64,000 nucleotides of DNA from Myoxocephalus aenaeus. Its lineage: Eukaryota > Chordata > Actinopteri > Perciformes > Cottidae. The translations under genes and the position numbers were made by a program. Numbering within the stretch: the first letter of the stretch is position 1; each line of letters starts with the position of its first letter. A model generated the notes under the pieces. That model did not search any database and had not been told where the DNA came from. It saw only the letters and a program-made list of their open reading frames with translations. The stretch is from contig JBAMJR010000002.1 in NCBI GenBank assembly GCA_038501785.1, positions 773,501 through 837,500 of the forward strand, written 5' to 3'. This document shows positions 43,151 through 57,275 of the stretch, in pieces.

Positions 43151-46100
43151 ATTAAAAGGAAAACAGGTTAAAGGTATTATTATTTAGGTTAAGGTTTGTG
43201 GATTATCCAGGATAACCAGTGCACTGGCATATAGCGCTATTTGGTAATTATTGCACTAATTTGTGCAATTAAAGGCCTCATCAGCACATATGATTATGTT
43301 CAATATATAACACTGATTATGAGGAACATTGAGCAGATCCAGTCCCCGCCGCTAATAAACATGACATGGCTCCAATGAACAGTTATTTCAGTAACACTTG
43401 GTAATGGGTTATAATCTGTCCAATTTAAAGACACTAAAACTGATTTGCAATCAGCAACTTTGGGCTAAAATTATCTCAGTATGAGCCTTTGAAATTCATG
43501 TTTGAACTCTTTTAGCAGCGGATCCCAGTTCAGATCCAGCACTCATATGAGCTTTAATTATCAGCATTCAACACGGTTGACGTCCTCCAGCGTAAACCAT
43601 ATTTCCAACAACATCATTACTGATCATTAAAATCTCATCAGGATGTGAGCTTGTAACTAAAAAGGCAGAGGAGTTCATCCTTAATGAAGTGCATCGTAGA
43701 GCGAGCATGCATCGGTCTTTTGGTGGAGGTGGCACCTCGAGGGCCCAAACGATTTATTGATTTCTCACACAAATTCCTCCTTTGCCATTGATTACCGTTA
43801 GTGCACCTTTAACCGAGTGGTCCCAGGAGATGTTCCTGCTTTAATCACATGAGGTTTGCAGTCTGTGCTCACATGTCATCCAGGTTAGTTATATTCCCAG
43901 ATACTCAGGAGAAATGACTTCTGCCAGGTATTTAAGTCTTTTAAATTGAAACTCTCAGTCTACCGTGTCATGATAAACCCACACTTCCTCTTATGGATCT
44001 TTAACCTGAGGCTGTAAGTGAGGGAAGGTGCCTCCTCTGATTCACGGCTACATCTGAGGGAACGCTAGGGCCAAAGGTTGTAAACATGGACCAGAGGGAA
44101 AGAATATTATTCACATGTTGCCGTGTATCGGTCGGTATCAGCAAATCAACATTCTGATGTATGACAATTACTAAAATATTTGAAGAGATATTGGGTTTTG
44201 TGGATCCTCCCTCCCTAAAATGTGAAAGTCTTTGACTTAAAACTAATCAATTTCACAACACTATGGACCAAGTTGTATTACTATAACTTCCCAAAAAGCT
44301 TTAAGACTTAACTCTCTGTAGGTACATTATTATTATATTATTCAAACATATCTCATCTGAACATTTAATGTGACGTTTGCCCTGAAAAATTATATTGTAT
44401 CTCTTTTAAAACTTTAAAATGTTTAATTTTTTGTATCCAAATAAAAAAAGTTGTCACATTGTTGCTGAATGACTGGATGGCCCAGAGGAGCTGAGAGGTT
44501 TTTGAGAAGTGCCGGTGGGCAAGAAAGAAGTGTGAAGAGAAAACTGGCCCACTCGGAGAGCTGGAGATGGATTTCTTACGCTTTGAGAAAAAAACAGAGA
44601 GCACATAAATCTTCAGCAGCAGTGTAAACACCGCTTGACTCATAATTTGTTTTGGGGCCCTCCTGTCTCTGCAGTGGAATCTATACATCCATAAACTTGG
44701 CGGTGTGTAGGTTTGAGTGTATTGCCTCCGTGTGTGAGGTTATTTGCTGTAAAATATAACTTTGGAAGAGTTGCTTTCCTCATTGGTCTCTGCTTTCAGA
44801 GCACTCCAACATGGTGAGCTCCGCTAAACAAAGTTTATAAGATTATTAAATGTTCAAAAACAATGAGGTAGAGCTTCTCTGAATATTTGACTGGGAGGCA
44901 TGTTCATCTCATACGCAAACAAATTAAAAGTTCAAAGAACGTTTCCGTTTCGTACAACTTGGGTCTTAGTTTTGTGGCTTTGGTCATAATCTCAACAAGA
45001 AATATTGTTAACGAACGTGTCTAATAGTTAAAAATGTTAAAGTGAAACTCCTTTGCTGACTACAATGTTCTTATAATTGATAAATCCATAAACCATAAAA
45101 AGTAAGATCCAATTTGTAGGAAACTGTTTCTCCATTACCATGAACATGGCCACTGTAGTAGATCATCATCCTGCTGTAACAACTCATGTCTATGAATCTG
45201 CACATTCAACAAAGACACGCAGTATTTACATGGAAAACTACAGTCCAGCTGTTCTTGGAAATGACTGAACCTTTTGGTCAAGATTAAATATATTTGTGAG
45301 CCCTGTTTGTCTTCAGTGGGATCTGATGTGCTAATTTCCACACAGCAATGTTGATATTACTTTTATTTACATTCTAAAACAAAGATGGTGAAAAAGATAG
45401 TTTGGAGATTGCAGTTTATGATTAGTGCCAATGGGGCACCTCACAAACAGCACATTTAAATCATGACATCATATATATGTTTATACATGCTTTAAAGGGT
45501 TAAGATTCAGTATCTGTTCATGCGTGTTACTGTCCCGCAGGTGACACAGAGAGAACAGAAGGATTGTTGCATCAATTATAACCAAATGAAAACTGTGCTT
45601 GGGCCCCATATTGTCAGGGACATTTGGGAAAAGTTAGTAATTAGTTTTCCCCACATGCATAAGTAATGAGGTTTGAACGTTGGGAGATAAAACAATAATG
45701 AAACAGGCTGCAGGTCAGGAGGTGGAGTGGATCGTGTCTTCTCACACTTACTTCCTCTCCCCGGAGAGGAGTGAGAAGAGATGCCTCAGAAAGAACAAAC
45801 ATCCAGACGAAGGAGCGTTATTTACTCGGGCTAAATCACTCCCTCTCTCCTCCCACTTCGGTGTAGTCCAGTTCACGGTGACTCATCGAAATATCTAAGC
45901 GGCGCAGGCGGGAGAGAAACATGTGTGACAGACGGAAATGTAAAGCTGAGCACCAAGAACACGGAGCGGTGAATGTGATGTTGGAAAGAATGTTGAGTCT
46001 GTCCCTTTAAGTCTGGGAAAAGTCAAATCTGACATTTGACATGTTAGAAGACTGTCAACCATATCGTATTGAATTATGGAGTGAGACTGTTAAACAGTTT

Positions 46101-46300
46101 GTCACCGTTTAAGATTTTTGGGGTGTGCCTGAAATTATGGCTCGATAATGCACTGGAGCCATCTGTGTCATAACTCCTCCCTCAACACTGCATACAAACT
46201 AGAGCACATAGCACCAGTGGTTCTGCTGCTCAATCACCAGCCACACGTACTTACCAAAGCCGACAGTGGTGTATGGCCCTCTGGCTGATGGACAAATCCT
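43151..46300. other. No gene seen
   Basis: Over 3 kb of unique-looking sequence. The 107-codon minus ORF at 44365-44688 has no recognisable domain. No tandem repeats of note. Confidence 0.4.
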
Positions 46301-46741
46301 GGTGGGCCTCTCTATTGGTGGGCCTCCCCATTGATGGGCCTCCCTATCAATGGGGAGGCCCATCAATGGGGAGGCCCCCATTGATGGGCCTCCCTATTGG
46401 TGGGCCTCCCTTTTGGTGGGCCTCCCTATTGGTGGGCCTTCCCATTGGTGGGCCTCCCTATTGGTGGGCCTCTCTATTGGTGGGCCTCCCCATTGGTGGG
46501 CCTCCCTATTAGTGGGCCTCCCTATTGGTGGGCCTCCCCATTAGTTGGCTTCCCCATTGGTTGGCCTCCCTATTGGTGGGCCTCCCTATTGGTGGGCCTC
46601 CCCATTGGTGGGCCTCCCTATTGGTGGGCCTCCCCATTGGTGGACCTCCCTATTGGTGGACCTCCCTATTGGTGGGCCTCCACATTGGTGGGCCTCTCTG
46701 TTGGTTGGCCTCCCTATTCGTGGGCCTCTCCATTGATGGAC
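46301..46741. repeat. 16-bp minisatellite (ATTGGTGGGCCTCCCT) with an internal inversion
   Basis: About 27 copies of a 16-bp unit ATTGGTGGGCCTCCCY. Because 16 is not a multiple of three, the same Gly/Leu/Pro/Trp pattern appears in all plus frames (phantom ORFs of 63 to 164 codons). At 46348-46378 the units run in the opposite direction. This creates a 19-bp perfect hairpin (46326-46344 with 46353-46371) and a second overlapping one with the units that follow. Confidence 0.95.
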
Positions 46742-46818
46742 TGGTGGACCGTCCAAAACTCCATCATGATTTTACCGGCTGCCCGGTCCTGTCTATCTTT
46801 GTGTGCCTGTTATTCAGG

Positions 46819-46881
46819 GTGCACAGGAGTGTGCACAGGAGCGTGCACAGGAGCGTACACAGGAGCTGCATGCACGCTCCT
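46819..46881. repeat. 12-bp tandem repeat with inverted end
   Basis: GTGCACAGGAGY repeats about four times (to 46866) and is followed by GCACGCTCCTGT at 46870-46881, the reverse complement of the unit. The stretch can form a hairpin. Confidence 0.8.
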
Positions 46882-49640
46882 GTCTCAATGACACGTTTCA
46901 CAATCACAATTTTATCATTTCAGTCCGATAATAGTTGGAAAGTCTAGAAGGTTCTCACGATTTAATTATTTCCTGCCTACTTAAGCATGAAGGACGTTCG
47001 CCGGCTTGCCCACCAGAGACTGCACTGCACATTAAAATTCTGCAGAAGCGCGCAGCAGTGAGAAGGCCAACAGGTGGTACACACTGTAACTGTGCATATG
47101 AAATCACCCCTCAGCCACTGTAGGCCGTGGTTTCAGAGCCTTCGGCGGACAGAGAAGAGATCATTCAGATTTGCTGGGTGGTTGACAACACATTTTCTCT
47201 GGTGTGACAACGTCAGAATGTACATTTATTTTTGCTCACACGTGACGCAACATCTTCATCTGAATACATGTTTTTCTACTGCGTATCCCTGATACCGAGC
47301 AGCAGGGATTCATCTTCCAGGAACAGTTCATGAAAGGCAGCAGTAATGGTGTTGTTCATGACACCTATGAGATTCAGCTTTGCTCAGTTGCACATTAAGT
47401 TTAATGTGCAACATCCTTTGCCATTTTTTTTATATTTCACTCACAATAAGTGAAAACTTTTGTGTGGTGCTAAAAGAAAAGTCAGGGGATCTAAAGGTCA
47501 TAAGGGTTCATCTTGTGGAGAATATGAATGCCTGAACAAACAGCCCTATCTCCCAGAAATTCATTTTTATATACTGTTATACTTATAGTACTTATACATT
47601 TGTGGAATCTCAGAGACGGGAATGACATCCTGAGTCCCATCTGTGGTTAGGCTTAGGCAGAGTATCTGGTGTTCATTTGGTTTCATTCCCCTCCATAAAG
47701 ATGACAACATATACTTACTGTGACTGTGGGGGAGCTGTGTGTATATTATTGATGTATATTCAGTTGCACTGAGCACACCAAACAATAGCTAAGCAGCTCA
47801 GGGTCTTGAGTGTGTTCACTCATGACATGGAGTCTAGTCCCTGACTTCAGTCTAATTAATCCATCTTCACCATCACTCCTCTCCTAAAGCAGAGATAACA
47901 ACCTCCAAGAACAAACTGCCCTCAGAGATCACAAACAGCCCAGTGCCAACGTGTACACTGTTAGTGCCTCTGCTGTGCTTCCCTAACAACTGCCAGCCGT
48001 CCACGATGAATGGCCGCCTCACCCAGATGGGGTGTTGGATCCATGGCAACCGCTCTACAACCTTTAAAAATGCTGCTGTGTTTTGGGGTATTTTTTACTT
48101 ATCCTGGCTCCGTCTGGCTGCCATTACAGTAATTAGGCGTTAACAAACCCTAACACAATATGTCCTCTCCAGCCATACTGCTGCCAATGGGCCTGTCAGG
48201 TTCTCAACCTCGGATTAATTGATACTTAAGTTGTTGGATCTGAATTAAGCTGCCAAATAAATCACAGTAAATACAGTGTTTCAGAGTATCTGGAAATAAT
48301 GTGATCCTCTGAATCATTCACTCCATATTAAAACTATGTGCACTCAGTGTGATGATGCTTGAGTCAGACATTATGAACTTAAAAGTGAAGGTCAAGACGG
48401 ACCAAAATTGGAACAAAACAGTGCCGAGCAAACTTAACTGTGAATTAAAACCTTTATACAGAAAAAACACAATCTGGATATTCCAGATCAGCAAACACAT
48501 CTGAGGAATTTGTTCAGTGTATCATGTCAGAAAAAGACCGTCTGTTTTGATATTATTCTTTTATATTTAGTGGCCATACATTTAATACATGCATGTAAAC
48601 CTAGCGTGTAGCATTACACCAGCCAGACTTTGCGAGCTACTAGATGTCACCAGTTAACATGGTCACTCGTTAAACTGAAACACCGGTTGCTCTGAAACAG
48701 CCGTGATCCTGCCGGAATTCTAAAACGTATGGATCGATGGCCGATTCATGGCCTCAAATAACCAGCATATATCGCTGAAAAGGCTATAGATTTGAGTTAC
48801 ACAACTTTTTGAATAACCTTGTTTTTTCGTCTGCTCCTTTCCTTTCCAACAAGTGCACATCTGAGGGTTTCTGACATTTGGCCACACGTCTGGCACAAGA
48901 TCAGAGACTCGAGATTCAAGGCAATTAGGTTTCTTGAGGATGGGCTGACTGACGGCCCATGGGATGGATGGAAGAGAGGGAAGAAGAGAGAGGGATCAAG
49001 AGGGGGACGGATCGATTGTTAGTCGACTCTTCAAGACGGATCAAGAGGTGACCTCTGAGTACAGGCCAAGAATACCCTGACAGGAGGAAAAAGAGAACTT
49101 AGACAGAGCTAAGAGAGTGGAAGAAAGGAGAACACAAAAGGGGGGGAAGTAATGAAGAAGAGAAAAGAGCTGACAAAGACCTTTAGACACTACAATCACT
49201 CTCCAGATCTTTCTGAGAGGGAAATACTTTGGAAAGACTTTTCAGAGATTCCAACAGTAATGTACAGGATGATGTTTAAAGAAGTCCTCTTTACATCACC
49301 GCTAAAAGTCAAACATCCTAAAGATATTATCCGTTAATGGCAACCCCCCCTCGTCAACGTCATACACTCTTTTATATGACCCAACCTTCCACCCCTCAAT
49401 CCTTCCTAGGTCACTTTGTGGCACTCTGGGCCTTCTGTGCCGTCTGCTATCGTATACATAAATACGCGCATGACGGGATGCGGCGTCATTAACGGACAAT
49501 GCATGTAGTCAACATCAACAAGAACCAGTCACATTTAGTTATAACAAAACATGACAAAACAGTGCATGTTAGTGCTGACACCACCTCACAAGCGCTGGCA
49601 CATCAAAGAATACGCCCAGCATGTCAAACTAAAGATCTGA
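46882..49640. other. No gene seen
   Basis: Unique-looking sequence, with a purine-rich GGATGGATGG/AAGAGAG stretch at 48955-49150. No supported exon. Confidence 0.4.
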
Positions 49641-49869
49641 TTGGTTGAAGACTATGACAATCAACGATAATGCCCCCATGTACTTTAATCTGCAAAGGCC
49701 ACCTAGAAGGCCTCGGGCCGCTCTTCTTCCATAGAGACATAGAGATGAAATCTGATTGGATAAGAGCTCTCCTTAACAGAAGCTGCACTTGAAGCAGCGC
49801 TGCAGAGCAACAGAGGAAGACAGGAGCTGTGCAATGAGAAAATAAGCTTATAGGGAAAAATTATTATAA

Positions 49870-49976
49870 TACATAGTGTATTTGTGAAAAACAATTAAAT
49901 TATAAAATAGTTATAACTTTGTGATTCTGTTTAGGCCAGCAGAGAAGGCTTAGCTGGCCCTGACGGCCCACCACTG
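49870..49976 (+). mobile_element. hAT-type MITE, right end
   Basis: It shares AGTGTATTTGTGA, TTATAACTT and GTGATTCTGTTTAGGCCAGC AGAGAAGGCTTAGC with 17690-17863, and ends in GGCCCTGACGGCCCACCACTG, a hAT-style terminus. The left end of this copy was not located; the insertion may extend back to about 49680. Confidence 0.55.
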
Positions 49977-51362
49977 CTTTGTGGTGAATCACTAATGATG
50001 TGCTATATATAGTCTAGCGTGTCTAGCGTGTCAAAATTCTAAATGTATGGAGATTTTAAAATGGCAGACAGATTTGATGATGCTAAAGGACGATGTTTGA
50101 CATATGTCCAAAATAAAAAGTTAGTCAAAAATAAAGTCTTACAATATTGGGGAAGCATTTGAGGGATGGAGAGAAAATGTTGCTAATAGTGTAGTAGCGT
50201 CTGCTAACCCCGACCAAACACACTTTCTTCAGCATGTAGTCCTGTCTCCTTATACTTATGTAACTATGGATGTTATGAATAGGTTTTAAATAGGTTCCCT
50301 TTATTTTGTACTCTCCGGTCGCTCTGTTCCTCTAAAGGTCAGCAATGTCAAGACTCTCAATTTTTTAAATCCCTAATAGAATCTATTTGTTTTACTACAA
50401 CTCAAAGATGTCCACTCACCTTGGCCCAGAAGGCAGAAACACAGTTTTTAGTGGCAGCTTAATTAATGTTCACAAGCTATACCTGCAACCCGAACAATGT
50501 CGTGAGCAGCGTGAAATATGACATGCTAATTAAGTGGCTTTGATATTGTCAATGAACAGATGTAATAATACCTTTTACATGTATTTGTATAGATGTACAT
50601 GTATAGATGTAGCCTACTGTACTTCCCCAGCTACTCACCGAAGGCCCCATCTTGCTCTCTGAGTTAAAGGCTCACAGCTCCAGGAGCTTTGCAGAAGAAA
50701 GAGGTTAACAGAACGCTGCCCTTCCTCTCTGTCCCTCAATAAATTATTTAACCAGCAACTGACAAGCTCATCAGTTAATTCCGGATGGGGACCAAATCGG
50801 ACATGACGCCTTTTCCTCATCTTCAGCTCCGTCCGGAGGCAGCGCCTTGGTCTGAACGTGAACTACACCGGCTGCTGCAGGCAACACTTCAAACAGTATG
50901 GCCGCGGCCTCACTTCTCTGCTGTTTTTCCTGTTAGCTGAGTGACAGTTGAAACACACACCCGTGGGCACGCTCCAGCCAAACCCTATCTCCCCGGCCCC
51001 TGAGACTGTGCATGACCATGCAGCAGCAGCATAACGTCATTAAAGTTTCATTGTGTCCGGGAGCAAGCTTGACGGGGGCTCTAAGCTGCCTGCTGCATGC
51101 CACCGGTGACCCAGAGTACAAGCGGTCCTCTCTCCGACTCTCCTCTCTTCCTCCGACTCTTTCTCTTCATCCCTCCCTCTTCCCTTCCTCTCGGGTTAAG
51201 CTGAGCGCTTGTTCAATAACATGCGGGCCCGAGAGGTTTGACTATCAGCGTGCTGTTGAGCAGATGGACCAGAGGACTCGCTCCCTCACTTAAAGCTGTC
51301 TCTTCTGGTATTTTAGTTGCCTCATGAAGCGGGCAGTTAGCTCTGTACGGAAAACTATACAA

Positions 51363-51366
<4 letters not shown>
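49977..51366. other. No gene seen
   Basis: Unique-looking sequence. ORFs at 50635-50820 (minus) and 51012-51293 (plus) have no recognisable domain. Confidence 0.4.

Positions 51367-51419
<53 letters not shown>
51367..51419. repeat. (AT)n microsatellite
   Basis: About 26 AT units, uninterrupted; potentially cruciform-forming. Confidence 0.97.
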
Positions 51420-51422
<3 letters not shown>

Positions 51423-54400
51423 TGTGTGTACCAGAGAAAGAAACCTTTCTTTCTTTGCCTTTACAAATTCAGCTGAGGAAATGTGGACCCTTTTACAGCC
51501 AATGTCATGATTACATTACAATGTTAGCTGGAGGCAAACACAAATCACCTAAATCATCTAAAGTTCCATATCGAAAAATGTCATCTTGCATGTTGTTGGG
51601 TGCCAGAATTGATATTGCATACGTTTGAGGTGATAAACTGTGACTCGAGGCTCGAGCAAGCTACAATCTCGACGAAGTGTTTCAGAGATGGATAGAAAAT
51701 GCCGCTAATAGTTTAGCGTAGCCGGCTGCTATCCTCCTATTAGATGGATGAAGAGATGCTGTTGGGCTCATCCTCTGCAACCAATGCTGCACTAAAGCAT
51801 GGCAGAAGCCAGAAGCCAACCAGTGGACGGCTAGCCTGCTATTTCCACCATGCTTCCCTTCCACACAACACTGACCACTGAAAAGGATTTGAACAATGTC
51901 TTCTGGTGGTAGCCATGAGCTTTCCTTCTCTGTGACGAGAGTGTGTGGATGAAACATTTACTCCTTTAGTCTAGTTAGTCAGCTACCTTGCTAATTCCAC
52001 TTTGCTTCCATGCTGGCCACAGAAAGCGAGCCCAACAAGCGTGGTCGCTCGGCCATACTGCTAGAAGACCACCTCACGGGAGAAGTACAGGCAGGAGGTC
52101 TTGAGACTGTTAGCGAGCTAGCTAGCCAGCTCAGGAGATGCACTGACTAGCTAGCTAGCGAGCTAAAAAAAAAAAAACGTCATTGTGTGTACTCGCAAAA
52201 GAATTGTGTAGAAGGGAAGAGCCACATTTTACGATACAGAAAGTGAAGTGAAGCTTTTATCTGGTGTGACCTTCCCTGAGCACAACATTAATACCACTGC
52301 AGCTTCTTTTCCTCTGGAGCTTCCCAGCAGTGGGCGTGAAATGCAGCAAGTCAATCTGCCGATGGACTTGAAAGGATCCTTTGCTAAATTCAATCTGGAA
52401 TCAATTGGACTTGCTTGTGGCTGGATTTGTAGCACAGGATTTATATAGCTGCTCACTCTGTGTGCATTCGCTCCCAGTGGGGTTTTTGTTTCAGCTGCTG
52501 AATATCCTCACAGTCAACAGCAGCTACTGGGAGCTTTCCAGGCAAAGCAGAGGGGCAAACATTTGTATGCGATCACGCTTATTGTTTGCACTAATTTTGA
52601 AGCAGTTTTCAATATTTCTTTTGTGCTATTGTTGTACTTGCTTATTAGTGTGTCATAGCTTTTGAAGCTGCAGTAAGTGAAGGATCAAGGGATTCACTGC
52701 TCTATTTTTAAAAGCTAATAGATCCATCAGGGCACTCAGTGGGAAGTTATTTTTTACCTGCTGTCAGTAAAGTTGTCTTTAAGTCATGATGGTGAAGTGT
52801 TGATTTGGTTCTTTTTCGCAGCAATATGCACATTGTTACACTCTGCTATTATCTGCTGTGACTACTAGAAGCACTACTGTGATGTTTGTGTTCAACACCC
52901 TTACCTTCTGCTGGTCCACCTTGAGTTAGATGTTAGACATTTTACAACAAGCGCACGTGAGTCATTTCTTTTGTCTCAGACGTGTAGTCCTGCACAGTCC
53001 TTGAACTCCCCATATAAACATGAATAAATCATAAATATATACCTGTATATTGTATCAGCAATCATTACAAGGCCTACATTCTGAATTTCTGAGTTTCTAT
53101 TTCATTTTAGCCCGTTATTACAACAGATAATGCCCACAAAGCGTAAAGACTAAGCTAAGATCGGCACATATAGAAATGACAAATTGTTGGAATTGTTTAA
53201 GGTGTTTGTTTCCATCAATGTTATGCTAGTGCTGGAATTGTCTTTCTACAATTTGATGTCATGTTCTGCCCCTCTTCTTTTGTTCTCTTTCCTCCTCTGT
53301 TCCTCGCCTCCTGCAGAGGTCTTTCACCTCCTGAACATCAGCATGAATTCTCCTCATAAATCACAGCGATCGACCTGCCAGACGCATCGCGTTATGCGAG
53401 GGGGAATTATATCGCCGCGTTGTTTTTTCTTCTTCCCGGAGGCCAAAACGAGGTCCGCTCCCCAGCACAGGATCCTACTTTGCCTCCATGAGCATAAGTT
53501 ACAGCAGCATGAATATAGATGAGTGCCGTGACTAAGCGTTATCTCGCTGTCAGCGCACACAGCAAACAGCAGATCTCAAAGGGTTGTTATCTGGCAGCAC
53601 GGAGCCGGTGAGGGCTCCGGGATGACAGAGCTGAAGCAAAGGCGAGGGAGGGGAATTTCCATGTCAGAAAACGAAAGAAAGCCGGGAATTAATTTATGTT
53701 CTGCGGGTCAACACGGGACTCATTGCCATGGTAACAGGCCATGCACCACCTTCCATCTCCACCTCCTCCCTCCCTCCCAGTCCCATCCCTCATCTAATGG
53801 AGGTGACTGCTTTCTTTTCTCCACATCTTTGGATGTTGAATTCCCACCACAGCCTCCTCAAAATGAACAATCCCTCCGTGTCCCTGCCTCCCTCTCTATC
53901 CATCTCTCGCTCGCTATCGGCCACGGCATCTCTCTTTGTCACCCTCTCTCCCAGCAAACCAAACACACGTGTTGACACAGGGATCAAACGGGGCCGAGCT
54001 GAAGCGCAGGCCGGAGCCGGATGCTTTATTTTTCCGCACCGCGTGAATGATCACAGTGCGGTTTGTAGATCATTTGGCTTGTTTGTCTCCCAGCGGCCTT
54101 CTGATTTCAAACGGAGTGGATTTGATTAGATGTGGTGTGCAGAAACTGTGCCAGTTAATGTGGGCTCGCAGTAATCGCTGGGTCATCAATTAGTCTCGGG
54201 TGACCGGTGTAAACAAGGCAGGACATACGAGCACTTTGTAGAGATCACACTCCTGAAGGTACGGCAGAGCGTCAGGAGACCGATGGCAGCTCTCCTTTGA
54301 AGGCGTCGACACTTTGATCTGCTGCCTCTGGCTACAGTAAGCCACCTAGTTCCTGATGTTCCTGATGTTCAAGAAGAAAGACATGATACAGAATAGATTT

Positions 54401-54837
54401 ACATATGCTTTTCATTTATGTCCAGGCTGTTCCAGCCAAGTGATGTTACGGGTTACATAGGCATAGCTGGACACGTCCTGTTTGACGGTGGAGGGATGTG
54501 CTGCTATTCCTGGGTTAATAACGTTAAAATCAAAATTTTAAAGGTCATTATTGATTTGGAAAAGGTATGTGTGTTTCAAATGGGGATGAGTAAAAAATAA
54601 CAACATTCCAGCAATTTAGAAATGCAGTTCCATAATATTGGGGTCGCGAGAGACAGATTGAAAAAGAACGGTCAAATATGAAACAGAGACCACGGTATCC
54701 TGACTTCAAAAGCAATGGCTCGGCATTTTCGGTAAATATAAAGACTTTATGTGGGTCAACAGCTAGCCTAGCACGGTCCAAAGTCTTTTAAAACGTATCA
54801 CATTTGCTTAATCCGTTTCTTTTTTTATAGATGCCGT
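51420..54837. other. No gene seen
   Basis: About 3.4 kb of unique-looking sequence. A GCTAGCTAGCGAGCTA-rich palindromic patch ends in an A-run at 52108-52180. The short non-repetitive stretch 52665-52790 looks like possible conserved non-coding DNA (not testable here). ORFs at 53184-53522, 53622-53975 and 53728-54129 overlap one another without motifs. Confidence 0.4.
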
Positions 54838-54990
54838 AAGAATGTTTCTAATCTTTATGCTAAGCTAAGCTAACCAGCTGTAGCTTCATATTTAACGAAC
54901 AGACATGAGAGTGGTATTGATCTTCTTATCTAACACTCAGCAAGAAAGCAAATCAGCATATTTCCCTAAACGAGCCAGAACTTAGTGGAG
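54838..54990 (-). repeat. Dispersed 'GCTAAGCTAAGCTAAC' repeat
   Basis: Minus strand: TTGCTTTCTTGCTGAGTG, TTAGATAAGAAGATCAATACC, ACTCTCATGTCTGTTCG, AAATATGAAGCTACAGCTGG and TTAGCTTAGCTTAGCATAAAG, in the same order as the plus copies at 56985 and 60100. Confidence 0.7.
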
Positions 54991-56984
54991 ACCAAAACTA
55001 ACACGGTCAGCGTTTTCTCTACTACTCAAATGTCCGTTCTCCTCCTATTCTGTCTCCGTCTTTGCTCTCCATCACCAGATGCCACGCCGAGCAGGAGAGA
55101 GGGAATATTCAGTATATTTCTAGCGTTCTCTTAACAGCTGGGAATACCAGCCCAAATGTTTACTGATCAAGGACCGAGCAGCAGAAAGACAACCAGTTTG
55201 TATGAGTGACTTTTAGTTAGTGTTTGTTTATCCCTTATTTTAGTGAGACATGTTTATTGGAGAAGATATTATTTTAGAAAACTGACACACAGAAGGATGG
55301 CATTGGCCTCCAGCTGAAAGCCACAATAAATAAGAAGACTTGTCTGCTGACGTTTTGTTTGTTTGATCCCTGCCCCCCGATACACTCGTCAAGATTTGGA
55401 GCTGTGCGCGCCGCAACCTTCCATCATTCTTATCAAGAATAAAGGATTCTATGGTGTGCACGGTATACATGGTCTGTATTTTCTCTTTCTGGTATGTCAG
55501 AGCATTCAGCGTGTGCATCTGAAAGCTGTGGAGGAGAAGTGTGGTTGTTCAACAACTCCAGAAGTGAATACTGTAGGTGGCAGATGTGAACCCTGAAGGG
55601 AAGAAAGGATAACCTTGATCTGTATGCAGCTGAGGAAACAGTGCAGTGGTTTTAAATGGCGTCCAGGACAATTACATAATGGCCTTCAGTTTCTTTTATA
55701 ACAGGAAAAAAAACAAGCTACAAAGACATTTCATGCGGTGGGGAAAGTGCATTTCAAATCAAACACAATCTACGAGTGAAAAGACGCTGCATGTTGTTTT
55801 TATTTTATCTTTAAATCTTCTGGCGTGCCCGAGTGTTCATTCATGTTCATGTCTGACCACAGAGGGAGAGAGAGAGACAACCAGAGAGCGAGCAAAGTGA
55901 AAATAAGAAAGAGAAACCAGGGAGAGGCGACGTCTCACAATCACAGACGCTTAATAGATACCCGACATTTGTTTTGCTGCATTGCAGCAGCGGTTCTCTG
56001 TCTGGAACGGAGGGAGAGTTAAAAAGGAAAGAAAACAGGGTTGAACTCCTGCATTAAAACACATCTCTCCAACACATTGGCCTCTAAACCGCATTGATCT
56101 GTTCTCATTTTGAACCATTCAGATGTTTGGATGATCCCTTTTTCTTCTTCTCATCTATCAACCATCTCTTTTTCTTTTTATCTTCCACCTTCCAATCCAT
56201 AACATTTTAATATGCTCAATTCACCACATTATTTTGTCAGTAGCACTAATGCTCCTATTTTCCCTGGCATTTCATTCCTCTGACCAGATCAAAGCAATTT
56301 ATTAGCCTCTGTGGCGAGACGGACATCGATTCCACAAACGTCAATATTATTCTGTGGAAGGTGTTGCCTTGCTTCTGGAGGATTCAGACGGACGACCCCG
56401 GTCCTCTATTTTCTCTGAGACGAATCCGCTAATCCCGGTGAGAGACGGCTGATTGAGGAGGCATGATCTGAGGTCACAGTATTGACAAACCCTCCTGCAG
56501 AGGTCAAACCTCTTCACACTCGGGACAACCTGCGGGGCGATAACAAAGCCCAAGTCTCTCTTTCCTGCACCCACGGGACAGCATCAGACCCGGTTTAGTT
56601 TTCAACTTGAGCCATCAAATTGAAATACTTTGTATATAGTTGTTTTATATTATAATGTAAAGTGCGCTCACTGAACCCAGCCAGCTAAAAGCTTCTATGG
56701 GAACAGGCCTTTAACAAAACTCTGAAGATCAAATGCTTTGTTGAAACCAGTATGAGTGTAACTCGTATGGAAAGCAGGCTATTGAGTCGAGGACTGGTCC
56801 ATTAGGATCCAGCTCAGGGACCGCTAACAGCACTTTGTCTTCAGGAAACCCGTCAGCAACGAATACTGAACAGAGAAAGGTGGGGACACTTTTCTTTTGC
56901 AGCCAGCCAGCACAATATTATTGTGCTTGGCTATTATTTATTTTACAGTTGACACACAAATGTATTTGTACGGTATTTATTAAA
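54991..56984. other. No gene seen
   Basis: Unique-looking sequence; short unsupported ORFs only. Confidence 0.4.
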
Positions 56985-57275
56985 GTAATAGTTTGGGAAA
57001 TAAACCGATTAGTCAGGAGAGAAGATAGATACCACTCTCATGTCTGTGATATAAGTGCTGAGCTCGGAGGTAGTTAGCCTAGCTTATTAGTTAGCCTATA
57101 GCTTAGCATAAAGACAGGAAGTAATGAGAAACAGCTAGCATGGCTCTGTCCAAAGTTAAGTTTGACATTTTGGTTTGTGAATGAATTAAAGAAACCAGAT
57201 ATGTGTTCATTTGTGCTTCAGGGCTGTTTCCATTGCTGCCGGTCTTTATGCTAAGCTAATCTAACGGTCTCTAGC
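56985..57275 (+). repeat. Dispersed 'GCTAAGCTAAGCTAAC' repeat
   Basis: AATAGTTTGGGAAATAAACC, GAGAAGATAGATACCACTCT CATGTCTGTG, TTAGCTTAGCATAAAGACAGG, AACAGCTAGCATGGCTCTGT and a second TTTATGCTAAGCTAATCTAA block. The same ordered blocks recur at 60100-60400 and, reversed, at 54838 and 30325. Probably a short nonautonomous element; termini not defined. Confidence 0.7.

Noticed and set aside
46273..46947. Overlapping ORFs encoding GLPIGGPPYWWASLLV-type repeats
   Set aside because: Translation of a 16-bp tandem repeat, with the same peptide pattern in every plus frame.
53184..54129. Three neighbouring ORFs of 112 to 133 codons
   Set aside because: Mutually overlapping frames, proline/serine-rich from pyrimidine-rich DNA, no domain.
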